Part shown: positions 1 to 7,777 of the stretch, in pieces
Layout: every line of letters starts with the position of its first letter
How positions within the stretch are numbered: the stretch's first letter is position 1
Program-made: the position numbers and the translations under genes
The notes under the pieces: model-generated
Database searches by the model: none
What the model was told of the DNA's origin: nothing
The model's input: only the letters and a program-made list of their open reading frames with translations
NCBI RefSeq assembly: GCF_900105735.1
Contig: NZ_LT629793.1
Coordinates: 992,001 to 1,056,000, forward strand
DNA from: Pseudomonas yamanorum
GTDB taxonomy: Bacteria; Pseudomonadota; Gammaproteobacteria; Pseudomonadales; Pseudomonadaceae
DNA length: 64,000 bases
Direction: 5' to 3'

Positions 1-1148
1 TGCTCCAGCACCTGGGTGGTGACCGGGCAGTTGTCGGTGTTCACCAGATAGCGACGCTTCTGGTCGATGTTCAGGAGCATCGCGTTCACGGCCAGCACCC
101 GGTCACGCACCAGCGGGTTGGAAGGATTCACCATCACCATGAAGCCGGCGGCGCGGAGCAAGCTGTGGTCCGACTCGCTGCCGTTCACGCTCTTGCGGTT
201 CTTGCCGCTGGCATCCGGATATACCGTGATGCTGTGTCCTGGGAACCGGCGCTTCAGTTCGATAATCATCGCCGGCGTATCGAACAGGCTTGTGGCCTCT
301 TCCAGCAGCATGGGCAGGCCGTCGCGGATGACGTGGATCGTCGCGGCCATCCGGTTGATGTTGAAGTCCATGCCGATGTGCAGTTGCTCGCCCGGGCGGA
401 TCGTTGCGTGCGTGTGGTTCTGCTTGCGGCAGAAGCTCGGGTACACACTGCCAGAGGTGAGGTTGACGAACAGGCCGTCGATGTACGCGTCCACCAGGTT
501 GGCCGGGTACGACTCACGCAGCGACTTGATGTAGTCCTTCGGCAGGTTCTTCGCGTTCTGCCGTGTCGAGGCGTGGACGATGCCGTACAGCGGGCGCTGG
601 CTCGGGTTGGCGGCAAGCTCCTTGACGAACTTGCGATAAACCCAGTTGAAGCCCTCCGGCGTCGTGGTGACGTCGATGGTGTTCATGTCGCGGCCCGGCC
701 AAACGGTCGACATCCGCGCAATGATCTTCTTCCAGGCGCTGTCTGCCTTCTTGATCGGCATGCAGTCGATCTCATCGACCAGGGCATGAGCGATGTTGAA
801 GCCGACGATGCGGTGGGGATGCTCCATGCTCTTGCAGACGATCGTCGATAGACACCGGCCGCGGTTGTCACGCAGGTACACGCGCTTCTTGCTCGGCACG
901 ATGTCGGCGAACAGGCCGAACGCCTCAGCGACCACCGGCATGGTGTCGTAGAAGATGTCGGCGATCTGCGGATAGGTCGGGGCGAAGTAGCCCTGCGGTA
1001 TGCCCGGGAACTCCAGCGCGTTAACGCACATGCGCACGCAACCTACAAACGTCTTGCCGCTCCGGTAGCCACCAACGAACGCCATGAACTTCTTGTGGCT
1101 TTTGATGAATTCGAACTGGGGCTTATTCAGCATCAGGACAGCTTGCAT
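1..1148 (-). CDS. Terminase large subunit (partial, C-terminus outside window)
   Basis: This is the ATPase-nuclease motor that packages phage DNA into proheads. I translated it from the open minus-strand frame that runs off the left edge, about 382 codons. Residues 26-33 read GGYRSGKT (Walker A) and residues 122-128 ALVDEID (Walker B). A second-domain motif IGMDFN near residue 250 fits the first metal-binding aspartate of the RNase-H-like nuclease. The chosen ATG overlaps the end of the small-subunit gene by 26 bases and has GGTGGAAG just upstream; an ATG five codons later is an alternative. The end of the nuclease domain lies beyond the edge. Confidence 0.9.
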   Translation of the reverse strand, partial: MQAVLMLNKPQFEFIKSHKKFMAFVGGYRSGKTFVGCVRMCVNALEFPGIPQGYFAPTYPQIADIFYDTMPVVAEAFGLFADIVPSKKRVYLRDNRGRCLSTIVCKSMEHPHRIVGFNIAHALVDEIDCMPIKKADSAWKKIIARMSTVWPGRDMNTIDVTTTPEGFNWVYRKFVKELAANPSQRPLYGIVHASTRQNAKNLPKDYIKSLRESYPANLVDAYIDGLFVNLTSGSVYPSFCRKQNHTHATIRPGEQLHIGMDFNINRMAATIHVIRDGLPMLLEEATSLFDTPAMIIELKRRFPGHSITVYPDASGKNRKSVNGSESDHSLLRAAGFMVMVNPSNPLVRDRVLAVNAMLLNIDQKRRYLVNTDNCPVTTQVLE

Positions 1149-1692
1149 CTTCCACCCCGATGATTACTTGCTTGGGCTCGGGCAGGCCCTTATTCGGGTC
1201 TTCCAGTTCGCGGCGCAGCTTCTCGTTGGTGAGGCGGCGGGTCTCAAGGTCTTCCTTGGTGCGCTCAAGACTTTCAACGCGCGCTGTGAGCCGGTCGATC
1301 AGGCTGGAGTAGTCGCGCACCTTGCTCGTAGTCGTGATTGAGGTGAGCGAGGTTTCTTTGCCGCTGACCAGGATCGGCTCTTCCTTCTCCGACTCCACCT
1401 CAAGCGTGTTGCCGAACTCGCTCTCCCTGGCCAGCGCACGCATCAAGCGCACTCGCGTCAGCCGCAACTCATCATCCACACGCCCCAGCTCAATGCTGGC
1501 AAGCATGTCGTTCTCTTCGTCAGTCAGGAATCGGCTGTAGATCGAGCCGGGCTTTGCAGCGTTCTTGTTGCCCCTCTGTTCCTTGGGACCTGAACTCTTG
1601 CCGCCGTGTAGCTTGCAGCGAGAGGAACCCGGTATCGCGTGACGCTTGCATGGTTCCCCGTTGCCGCGCTTGGATGCGCCGCATAGGGCCAT
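1123..1692 (-). CDS. Terminase small subunit
   Basis: This is the DNA-recognition subunit of the packaging terminase, placed directly before the large subunit and overlapping it. The N-terminus has a Cys/His-rich stretch (CGASKRGNGEPC, then CKLHGGKSSGP) typical of phage small terminases with the HGGxSxGP motif. A charged coiled-coil-like segment covers roughly residues 95-160. I chose the ATG at 1692 because GAGG lies six bases upstream. An in-frame ATG four codons earlier would overlap that ribosome binding site. Length, 189 residues, is normal. Confidence 0.85.
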   Translation of the reverse strand: MALCGASKRGNGEPCKRHAIPGSSRCKLHGGKSSGPKEQRGNKNAAKPGSIYSRFLTDEENDMLASIELGRVDDELRLTRVRLMRALARESEFGNTLEVESEKEEPILVSGKETSLTSITTTSKVRDYSSLIDRLTARVESLERTKEDLETRRLTNEKLRRELEDPNKGLPEPKQVIIGVEDASCPDAE

Positions 1693-1782
1693 AGTCAGCC
1701 TCATTCATGGGGTTGGTTTTCGCAGAACGATTCATTCAATGCATTCGAACGTCATTCAATGATCATTCGATTGATTTTCCCC

Positions 1783-2004
1783 TCACCAGCCGCCGACCAT
1801 CTTGGCCCCTACCGCCATACCGGCGACGAACACCAGCACGACCAGCAGCGAGCCAATGCTTGGGGTCATCGATTCCAGCGGTTGGCGCATGGGTGGTGGC
1901 TCGGGAGGCTTAACTGCCTGGCACGTACCGCACATTGGAATGCGCTGGTCCGTAATCAACGACACTCCGCACCCATTGCAAGCGGCGCACCTGGCGGGAG
2001 TCAC
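1783..2004 (-). CDS. Small zinc-ribbon membrane protein, unknown function
   Basis: A 73-residue phage protein of unknown function. Two cysteine pairs (CAACNGC and CGTC) in the first 30 residues suggest a small zinc ribbon, followed by a proline-rich linker. One hydrophobic segment near the C-terminus (SLLVVLVFVAGMAVGA) could span the membrane. It starts with GTG, and that codon overlaps the stop of the preceding gene as GTGA, which indicates translational coupling. It sits between the lysis genes and the terminase. Confidence 0.6.
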   Translation of the reverse strand: MTPARCAACNGCGVSLITDQRIPMCGTCQAVKPPEPPPMRQPLESMTPSIGSLLVVLVFVAGMAVGAKMVGGW

Positions 2005-2210
2005 GGTGCTACCTCATATTGGAATGCCCGATCAGCAGGCATGGCCGTCACAAACCGGCACCGGTGGGCGTCGAACTCTTCCCGGGTCGCAATGGTGCGC
2101 TCATACCGGGAGTTGGTCTTGCCGGTGAACCGCTCGCGATGAACGACCACACCATCACGCAGAAACTCGACTTCAGCCGATCCCAGTAGCTTGGTGACGA
2201 TTACTTTCAT
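2001..2210 (-). CDS. Hypothetical phage protein (69 aa)
   Basis: A small soluble protein of no recognised family. The start at 2210 is preferred because upstream in-frame codons fall inside the preceding 31-residue gene, and GGGG lies nine bases before this ATG. Its stop is coupled to the next gene (GTGA). Its place in an otherwise gapless chain of short genes supports it as coding. Confidence 0.6.
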   Translation of the reverse strand: MKVIVTKLLGSAEVEFLRDGVVVHRERFTGKTNSRYERTIATREEFDAHRCRFVTAMPADRAFQYEVAP

Positions 2211-2214
2211 TGGT

Positions 2215-2310
2215 CTAAGCCCCGAAGAAACCAAACATCGCTACGACAAGACAGACGATGCTAATTGCCGTGCAGAAACCCTTGATCCAGGCTGCGTCAA
2301 CTTCTTTCAT
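2215..2310 (-). CDS. 31-residue single-span membrane peptide
   Basis: This short frame starts with ATG at 2310 and ends with TAG at 2215, four bases before the next start. It encodes a charged N-terminus (MKEVDAAWIKG) followed by one hydrophobic segment (TAISIVCLVVAMFGFFGA), which has the shape of a small inner-membrane peptide. The neighbours are lysis-region membrane proteins, so a lysis accessory role is possible but is only inference. An ACAGG precedes the start. Confidence 0.5.
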   Translation of the reverse strand: MKEVDAAWIKGFCTAISIVCLVVAMFGFFGA

Positions 2311-2321
2311 GTGACCTGTCT

Positions 2322-2358
2322 CGCGCCACGATTTGGCGCATTCGATTTCGTGGCGCGG
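2322..2358. repeat. Inverted repeat site, copy 1 (CGCGCCAC-N19-CGTGGCGCGG)
   Basis: The arms CGCGCCACG and CGTGGCGCG are perfect complements 37 bases end to end. The site falls in the short gap between the 114-residue membrane protein gene and the 31-residue peptide gene. Near-identical sites with the same spacing occur at 10730-10766 and 19410-19447. Confidence 0.7.
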
Positions 2359-2359
2359 A

Positions 2360-2704
2360 TTACTGCTTGCGGCGCTCTATACCTTCGGGCGCCTTCGGGC
2401 AGCTCATGCAGTGCTCGCAGTTCAGCGTCCGACACAGCCAGACCTTCACCCGCTGCCAGTACGTGACCATGAAGATGTGCCGGGCACCGGCCAGGGCCAG
2501 GGCGACATGCAGCGTCAAGCCGGCAGTGGTCGGACCGAAGAAGATGTTCTGGCTGCGCGCCATGACGACGAAGCCACTGATGGCGATCGTCGAGTAGATC
2601 AGCTTCCCGAGGATGCCGTCCCTCACCTTCCCGCTCAGTACGCACCAAGTCGCCCAGGCCGCGATAAGGCCGCAGGCGATGGAGTTGATCAGTTCAAGAT
2701 TCAT
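2360..2704 (-). CDS. Phage membrane protein downstream of holin
   Basis: A 114-residue protein with about three predicted membrane segments (near residues 5-25, 33-50 and 60-80). A cysteine-rich tail follows (CRTLNCEHCMSC). Its start overlaps the holin stop as ATGA, so the two are probably translated together. By position it may be a second holin-like or lysis-accessory protein. I do not recognise a named family. Confidence 0.6.
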   Translation of the reverse strand: MNLELINSIACGLIAAWATWCVLSGKVRDGILGKLIYSTIAISGFVVMARSQNIFFGPTTAGLTLHVALALAGARHIFMVTYWQRVKVWLCRTLNCEHCMSCPKAPEGIERRKQ

Positions 2705-3039
2705 GGTGGATTGCCTCCCCCGAACCGCTGGCGAATGAGCGCCCAGAGGTCAGCGGATTTAATGGCTCGATTGATGGCTGCCAGGAGCGAGCCGCCGAAT
2801 GCGCCCAACAGGAAGCCGATACCGGCGACGATCTTCGGCTCGGTCACGCCCAGGTAGGTGCTGACCATGCTCGTGAGGTAGATCGAGCAGGCCATGCCGG
2901 TGATGAGGAAGATCATCCAGGCTCGCCAGTCGTTCAGGTCGTCCTTGTGCCACCAACTGGCGATCACGGCGCCGACCAGTCCTGCGATCAGCAATTCGAA
3001 CCTGTCGATCTTGTCGAGCAGGCGCTGTAGATACTCCAT
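2701..3039 (-). CDS. Putative holin
   Basis: A 112-residue protein with membrane segments near residues 13-27, 37-56 and 66-85, a charged N-terminus and a basic C-terminal tail (IRQRFGG). Size and topology fit a class I holin, which would permeabilise the inner membrane at lysis. The start at 3039 has GGAG eight bases upstream. An upstream in-frame ATG at 3060 lies against a terminator hairpin and lacks a ribosome binding site. No endolysin gene is visible nearby, so the assignment rests on topology and on position next to the terminase. Confidence 0.65.
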   Translation of the reverse strand: MEYLQRLLDKIDRFELLIAGLVGAVIASWWHKDDLNDWRAWMIFLITGMACSIYLTSMVSTYLGVTEPKIVAGIGFLLGAFGGSLLAAINRAIKSADLWALIRQRFGGGNPP

Positions 3040-3065
3040 GCGCTCGACTCCGTGGGGCATGAGGA

Positions 3066-3092
3066 ATAAAAAAGCCCGCTCAGTGGCGGGCA
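3066..3092 (-). terminator. Intrinsic terminator upstream of holin
   Basis: On the minus strand, GCCCGC and GCGGGC pair around a six-base loop and a run of six T follows. It lies just before the holin gene, so leftward transcripts must read through it or begin downstream. Confidence 0.8.
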
Positions 3093-3144
3093 TATGGCTC
3101 CGTGCTATCGTTCGGCTTCCACACTAAACGGACGCACGAAGCTC

Positions 3145-3699
3145 ATGGAAAAGGGAACAGACAAGACCGCAAGTATTCAGGTGACATTCACTACAGGGCA
3201 CAGGAACCTGCCGTACGCCGTAAATCTTGAAGAAGATCACCACCCAATGATTTGGCTTTCCAGGGAGCCGGAGCGCATCGATGAGATACCTGAGTTTGAA
3301 GGCGAGCCAGAGCTGAAAGAGCTTGTACGCGCAATCAACGGGCCAGGATTGCATTTTGAAACGTTCCGATGCTCACACCGTACGGGCACGGATCATGGTC
3401 ATGTCATTCGCACCATGTACGTCGCCGTGATCTTCAGGGATCGCAAACTAGCTGCGAGCCTGGACAATTACATGGTGTTGATTCGAGGCATTCTGACTGG
3501 GGTTGCGGAAAGTAAGGAGTTCCCCGATAACGCCCTTCCATTTGAAGTGCGGCTCCATAGGCATTGGCTGAAAGAGGAGGAACTGTGGGTGCACACGGCG
3601 GATATTCAATTTCACATTCAGGCCCTGGATGAAGCTCAAATGCGTGCCGAATTGGGCCGCCAAACCGTTTTCCTTGAAAAGATCCTAAATCACCCATAG
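3145..3699 (+). CDS. Plus-strand accessory gene in late region, unknown function
   Basis: A 184-residue soluble protein with no family I recognise. It is the only plus-strand gene in the left half of the prophage and lies between a tail-like gene and the holin, both on the other strand. It is less GC-rich than its neighbours. There is no signal peptide or membrane segment. The start at 3145 (MEKGTDK) is preferred; an earlier ATG at 3094 abuts the terminator hairpin. Isolation, opposite orientation and composition mark it as a moron-type cargo gene that may be expressed in the lysogen. Confidence 0.65.
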   Translation: MEKGTDKTASIQVTFTTGHRNLPYAVNLEEDHHPMIWLSREPERIDEIPEFEGEPELKELVRAINGPGLHFETFRCSHRTGTDHGHVIRTMYVAVIFRDRKLAASLDNYMVLIRGILTGVAESKEFPDNALPFEVRLHRHWLKEEELWVHTADIQFHIQALDEAQMRAELGRQTVFLEKILNHP

Positions 3700-3786
3700 C
3701 GATCGCCTTTGTGATTGAGCTGGGTAAGCAAAACTTCCAGCTCAATCCCTGCTGAGTCCCTCCCGGTTAGGGAGTGAAGGAATGGA

Positions 3787-4635
3787 TTAGCTGGAGCGGT
3801 GAAGCAGGCCGCCAGGCATGAGTTCGTTGCGGATCACTGCCTTGACCTGGTCAGCGCGGTTCGAGGCCATAAGGTCTGCCTGCTCTTTCAGATCCTGGCC
3901 AAGCTTGGTCTCGCCGATCATGCCGGCGATGTCCCGAAGAATGTCCGATGCATCGCGGCCGTTGATGGCGAAGCGATCAGCCGACACCAGGAACTGCGAC
4001 GGCAGCGCCGAACCGATGCCCGCCGCGTAGTACTTGCCATTCTCGCCAAGCTGCATCCGCACACCCCAGGCAGCGGGCCATGGCGAGTTGATGATGCCGT
4101 CCTTGATGGCGGCCTCACTGAGGTAGACCTTATCGCCATCAACCTTGAAGGACTGGGACTGCTCGGTTACCGGGTCAGGCTGGTCCAGATTGCCGAACCT
4201 GGCCCGCACAACACCATCGCAAATTATCGTAGTGCAACCACCCGCGCTCACGATCCGCGTTCCGGCAACCTTCGCCTTCTCCAGGCGTTGAGCCAATTCT
4301 TCCTCGGTTTCGAGGCGGGAGTAGCTCAGGAACAGACGAGCATTGAACGACTCATCGCCGTAGCTCGCGTCGAACTCTTCAAACTCAGCGGCGTGACGAT
4401 ACTGCTCCGGCACCCGCTCAAGCTCTGCCTGCATGAACTGGAGCAGGTTTGCGGCATTCTTGGGCAAGTCCCACTTGCTCCAGCTGGCCACTTCAACCGA
4501 CACCATCTGGCGCTCTGGCGATTTAGCCGCGCTGCCGATGGTGCAGGAGCTCAGTTCGAACTCGCCCGTCTTCAGGTCGATCTTCAGGCCGGAAACGCCC
4601 GGCACGTAATTGCTGGATTGGATCGTGCGGGACAT
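3787..4635 (-). CDS. Tail-tip J-like C-terminal domain protein (DUF1983-like)
   Basis: A 282-residue protein. Its start (MSRTIQSSNYVPGVSG) and its segment near residues 195-240 (AAIKDGIINS, then YYAAGIG and FLVSADRFAI) resemble the C-terminal part of the lambda J / DUF1983 host-specificity family. It is not fused to a full J protein and sits between the Q-position gene and the holin, away from any tail module. The start at 4635 has GAGG eight bases upstream. A role in receptor binding or as an exchangeable tail tip is inference. Confidence 0.65.
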   Translation of the reverse strand: MSRTIQSSNYVPGVSGLKIDLKTGEFELSSCTIGSAAKSPERQMVSVEVASWSKWDLPKNAANLLQFMQAELERVPEQYRHAAEFEEFDASYGDESFNARLFLSYSRLETEEELAQRLEKAKVAGTRIVSAGGCTTIICDGVVRARFGNLDQPDPVTEQSQSFKVDGDKVYLSEAAIKDGIINSPWPAAWGVRMQLGENGKYYAAGIGSALPSQFLVSADRFAINGRDASDILRDIAGMIGETKLGQDLKEQADLMASNRADQVKAVIRNELMPGGLLHRSS

Positions 4636-4654
4636 TTTCCGTGCCTCGTAACGA

Positions 4655-4681
4655 GAAAAGCCCCAGCGAATGCTGAGGCCC
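4655..4681 (-). terminator. Intrinsic terminator upstream of J-like gene
   Basis: On the minus strand GCCTCAGC and GCTGGGGC pair with one G-T pair around ATTC, then TTTTC. It lies 20 bases before the J-like gene. Confidence 0.65.
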
Positions 4682-4890
4682 TGAATAGGTGTGCGCGTCT
4701 TTCCGCGCTGTCTGCCGAAGACGATCCATGTGTCGACGCCCCAATGCATCGATCTCGCCCTTCCTGTCTCGCGCCACTCCACAAGCATGTGAGGTCAGAG
4801 TGCACGGGCTGCCGGTGTTTTTCCGTAGCGCTGCACTACCGGCTTATCAGCGTCCAGGCCTTCCGTGAGGCTGCCCTGGCTACAGGAAAA

Positions 4891-5130
4891 TCAGAAAGCG
4901 GGCGATATATCGAAGTAGTAATCCTTGCCCTCTTCGAAATGCTCGGCACGATCGGCAGCCACGTTTACGGTGTATTCGCCGTATGGGGTGTACTTGCCGT
5001 AGATCGCGTCTTCCTCCGCTGGATTGGCAGACCACACAGCACCGAAGTGCAAGCGGGTCAGTGATTCCGTCGAGCCCTGAACAGGCCCTTTGGAGCGGAG
5101 TGTCATTTTGCAGCGGGTAATTTTGGTCAT
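4891..5130 (-). CDS. Small conserved phage protein (79 aa)
   Basis: A soluble, acidic 79-residue protein. The pattern MTKITR at the start and EGKDYYFDISPAF at the end resembles small uncharacterised proteins common in proteobacterial prophages. The start at 5130 has AGAGGATC a few bases upstream. It is isolated between two terminators. Function unknown. Confidence 0.6.
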   Translation of the reverse strand: MTKITRCKMTLRSKGPVQGSTESLTRLHFGAVWSANPAEEDAIYGKYTPYGEYTVNVAADRAEHFEEGKDYYFDISPAF

Positions 5131-5242
5131 CGGTAGATCCTCTGTATCGAATGAGCAGGAGGGTCTTTCCGGTCTTTCGCCTGCGTTTGTTTGGTACATC
5201 TGGGAAAGCATCCACTTGGGTAGCGGCTTTCCTCGGAGGTAC

Positions 5243-5275
5243 AAAAAAGCCCGATGCGTATGTCCGGGCTTTTTC
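5243..5275. terminator. Bidirectional intrinsic terminator
   Basis: GCCCG and CGGGC pair around an 11-base loop, with A-runs on one side and T-runs on the other on both strands. It lies between two small minus-strand genes. Confidence 0.75.
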
Positions 5276-5293
5276 TATTGCTTCCAGGCCTAT

Positions 5294-5605
5294 TCAGCCG
5301 ATCGCGACACTTTCGCCAAGGCCAACACCTTCGGGTTCGGGCTTGGCGGAGGTCATCACGAAGTGGTTGCTGGATGCGCGCAGATTGGATGCCAAGCTTT
5401 CATCAGCGGACTGACTACCCGTTCGCCACATGGCGAGGGTCAGCTCCAGGCGCTGCATGGCGACACCCTGCGGCTCGGTGAGAGCGGTCAGGCAGTGCAC
5501 GGAGCGGTAGGCACTGGCAATTGGCTCGGCGAATGCCGACAGGGAGAAACAGGACAGGCAGGCGGCAAGCGCCAAGCCCAGGTAAGCGGACATTCGCTTC
5601 ATCAT
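5294..5605 (-). CDS. Small secreted phage protein (103 aa)
   Basis: The N-terminus has a clear Sec signal peptide: MMKRM, a hydrophobic core (YLGLALAACLSCFSLS) and an AFA cleavage site near residue 25. The mature part, about 78 residues, is polar and contains one cysteine (VHCL). The start at 5605 has AGGA seven bases upstream. A periplasmic or lysogenic-conversion role is possible, but no family is recognised. Terminators flank it on both sides. Confidence 0.6.
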   Translation of the reverse strand: MMKRMSAYLGLALAACLSCFSLSAFAEPIASAYRSVHCLTALTEPQGVAMQRLELTLAMWRTGSQSADESLASNLRASSNHFVMTSAKPEPEGVGLGESVAIG

Positions 5606-5637
5606 TCGGCATTCCTTTCGGCGGGTTTCTGATGGCA

Positions 5638-5668
5638 ATAAAAAACCCGGCGCGGCGGCCGGGTTCTT
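5638..5668 (-). terminator. Intrinsic terminator
   Basis: On the minus strand a GC-rich stem (ACCCGGC with GCCGGGT) is followed by TTTTTTATT. It lies between the Q-position gene and the secreted-protein gene. Confidence 0.75.
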
Positions 5669-5758
5669 GTTAGTCAGTCCTACACACGCAGGAATGACAG
5701 GATGGGCAAATAATCGGACATGCGGACATGAAATGCAAGCCCTTTTGAGGCCCTATTT

Positions 5759-6439
5759 TTAAGCTGCCTCGCTGCCTAGCACTCCTACTGCTTCCAGCAT
5801 GTGTTGTGCATCGACCAAGGCCTCATTCACCAAAGCCTCGAGCGATCCCTTGATCGCCTGATTCCAGCGCCGGTAGGTGCGATCGGTCAGCCCCTGGCTA
5901 TCCCAGTTCGTCATGTCGTAGTTCGACTCGGCCAGAACGATCATCTCCCCCGGCTTCGACTCGGCGACAGACCTGGCGTGCTTGTTGGCGCGGGCCACGT
6001 CGGCATCAGCCGCCTTGTTGCGCCAATCCCACTGGCCATCCTCCTTGTTTTCCCGGTGCTTTGGCGCTTTGACCTCGACCACGGCGCGCTGAACACCCTT
6101 CGACTGCTGCGGAACCGCCCAGACCAGCACGGCCTGTTGGGTGAATCGCAGTGGCGCCGGCGTAGGCACAACCGCAACAAGGCGACCGATTGAATCGATC
6201 TTGCGCCCGCGGTGGGTGCTGTACTTGGCCACCAGTGCATTCCAATGGCGCGGACTAAGCTGGGCGTGCAGTAGCTTGTGCACGATGCAGTCAGCGAGAA
6301 GCGCCGCATCCTTGCCGGTGATCTCGCCTTTGAGCTTGCTGGTCTGCACGCGCGGCTCGACGTTGCAGCCGCCGGCGCTGTTGATGGTTTCCGCTGCCAG
6401 AGCACGGACGACTGCCGAAATGACGTTTTGATAGTTCAT
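5759..6439 (-). CDS. Putative late regulator (Q position)
   Basis: A 226-residue protein overlapping NinG by ATGA, as the last gene of the early leftward operon, where lambdoid phages carry the late antiterminator Q. I see no Q signature I can name. The second half is rich in charged and tryptophan residues (DWRNKAADADVARANKHAR, TYRRWNQAIKG), which would suit nucleic-acid binding. The run of terminators immediately downstream fits an antitermination role, but that is positional inference. It could instead be an unrelated DNA-binding protein. Confidence 0.5.
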   Translation of the reverse strand: MNYQNVISAVVRALAAETINSAGGCNVEPRVQTSKLKGEITGKDAALLADCIVHKLLHAQLSPRHWNALVAKYSTHRGRKIDSIGRLVAVVPTPAPLRFTQQAVLVWAVPQQSKGVQRAVVEVKAPKHRENKEDGQWDWRNKAADADVARANKHARSVAESKPGEMIVLAESNYDMTNWDSQGLTDRTYRRWNQAIKGSLEALVNEALVDAQHMLEAVGVLGSEAA

Positions 6440-7068
6440 GCTGCCGCCCTCTTCAGCTCTTTGATCATTGCCCGGTATTTGGCCTTGAGGGCCTTGATCT
6501 CTTCCACGGTGTATTTGCAAGGAGGGTGCAGCCCTTCCAGCCATGCCACCTTCTCGGCACCGATGCGCTGCACCAGGCGGATGCGGTACTCCACCGCATT
6601 GCCGGACAGGTTGCGGTTGCACTTCACGCACTGTCGGTGGATGTTCAGCGGCTCGAAGCGCAACTCCGGACAGGCGCCGACGGAGCGGTAATGTCCAGCG
6701 TCCCACCGACTGCCAGTCATGAGATCGTTGTCGTTCGGCGTGGAGTCGCAGCTGATGCAGGGCAGGTGCGCGTCACGCAGGCGCACGTACTCGTTCACGG
6801 CGGCCTGGGCCTCGCGCAGATGATCCGCCCTGCTCTTCAGCTTCTCCTTGCGGACCTTGATCTCGCGGCGCCCTACTTCGGCCAAGGCCTTCCCAGCGAT
6901 CGCACGGCCTTTCTCCGACTGGCCGTGAGCAATGGCGCACTCGATCTCGCCGCACACTGCCTGGCCATTGCGCGCAGGCACGAACATGACTCGGCACTCC
7001 GGACAGCGCTTGCGACGTGGTGCGCCAGATTTGAGCGGGGTTTTACGCTGTAGTGGGGTGCGCTTCAT
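6436..7068 (-). CDS. ninG: NinG/Rap recombination protein
   Basis: NinG (Rap) is a structure-specific endonuclease that resolves recombination intermediates in phage DNA. The 210-residue protein opens with a basic stretch (MKRTPLQRKTPLKSG), then a zinc ribbon (CPECRVMFVP and the C near residue 39). The core motifs are CISCDS, DAGHYRSVGA, LNIHRQCVKCN and GNAVEYRIRLV, as in the family. It overlaps both neighbours by ATGA in the early leftward operon. Confidence 0.9.
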   Translation of the reverse strand: MKRTPLQRKTPLKSGAPRRKRCPECRVMFVPARNGQAVCGEIECAIAHGQSEKGRAIAGKALAEVGRREIKVRKEKLKSRADHLREAQAAVNEYVRLRDAHLPCISCDSTPNDNDLMTGSRWDAGHYRSVGACPELRFEPLNIHRQCVKCNRNLSGNAVEYRIRLVQRIGAEKVAWLEGLHPPCKYTVEEIKALKAKYRAMIKELKRAAA

Positions 7069-7580
7069 GCGGCCTCCTTGAATGCTTCGAACTCGGCCAT
7101 CTCGGTAAGTCGCTCTTCCGTGAGCGTTGGCCAGTCATGCAACACCAGGTACGCGCAGCACTGCCGCCAGAAGTCTTGGAAGGTCTCCTCTCCCATCGAG
7201 TCGTAGGAAAGGCTTCGGGGTGTCTTGCGGGTGAGCTGGCCCAGGCCAGGGATGTCGAACGCTTCCTCGTCGCAGTACACGCCCGACTCCAGTTGCAGGG
7301 CCTTGATCGCGTCGTGGGACTGCTTCCCAGAGAACCGGTCGATGTTCTGGCTCAGCACACGGCCCAGGCCGTGGACCAAACCGTTGAATCGGGGGTTGCG
7401 CGGCTGCTTGAGGTCGGCGCGGATCTTCGCATTCATCTTGAATTCACGCTCACGCAGGATCGACCGGTCGGCGTCTGAGGACGGCACAAACGCGGCGACC
7501 TCTTTGCCGGTGGCTGGATCGACCAGGCGGCGCAGAACCAGGTACACGGGCATCGGGCGAGGCTTCGCTGGCTTGGTCAT
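7065..7580 (-). CDS. DUF1367-like phage protein
   Basis: A 171-residue soluble protein. The segment from RNPRFN through SGKQSHDAIKALQ and PRSLSYDSMGEETFQDFWR follows the pattern of DUF1367, a family found beside ninG in lambdoid prophages. Its role is not established. It overlaps the preceding and following genes by four bases each. Confidence 0.6.
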   Translation of the reverse strand: MTKPAKPRPMPVYLVLRRLVDPATGKEVAAFVPSSDADRSILREREFKMNAKIRADLKQPRNPRFNGLVHGLGRVLSQNIDRFSGKQSHDAIKALQLESGVYCDEEAFDIPGLGQLTRKTPRSLSYDSMGEETFQDFWRQCCAYLVLHDWPTLTEERLTEMAEFEAFKEAA

Positions 7581-7777
7581 GGCTTCACCCGAAAGAATTC
7601 AATTTCGAATGGACCGACGTAAACCCGGACGGCAGGCTTGGAGTCGAGCTTCGTGAAATAGAAATGCCAGTTGCGCGGGCGGAACCCGAAGAGCAGCCAT
7701 CCCCGCTTGAATCCGAAGCTGACCATGTAGCCGTCGCCGCGGTATTCGTCACTGAACCTCCCGTAATTGGTCTTCAT
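7577..7777 (-). CDS. Small phage protein (66 aa)
   Basis: An aromatic-rich, basic protein (GFKRGWLLFGFRPRNWHFYF) with no membrane segment or named domain. It is linked to both neighbours by ATGA overlaps, which supports it as a real member of the operon. Function unknown. Confidence 0.6.
   Translation of the reverse strand: MKTNYGRFSDEYRGDGYMVSFGFKRGWLLFGFRPRNWHFYFTKLDSKPAVRVYVGPFEIEFFRVKP

Noticed and set aside
4766..4784. CTGTCTCGCGCCAC, identical to the left flank of the repeat at 2322
   Set aside because: No matching right arm follows at the expected distance; noted as a possible half-site only.
3799..5064. A 421-codon plus-strand frame in the prophage
   Set aside because: It overlaps two minus-strand genes with good ribosome binding sites and J-like motifs, and crosses a terminator hairpin.
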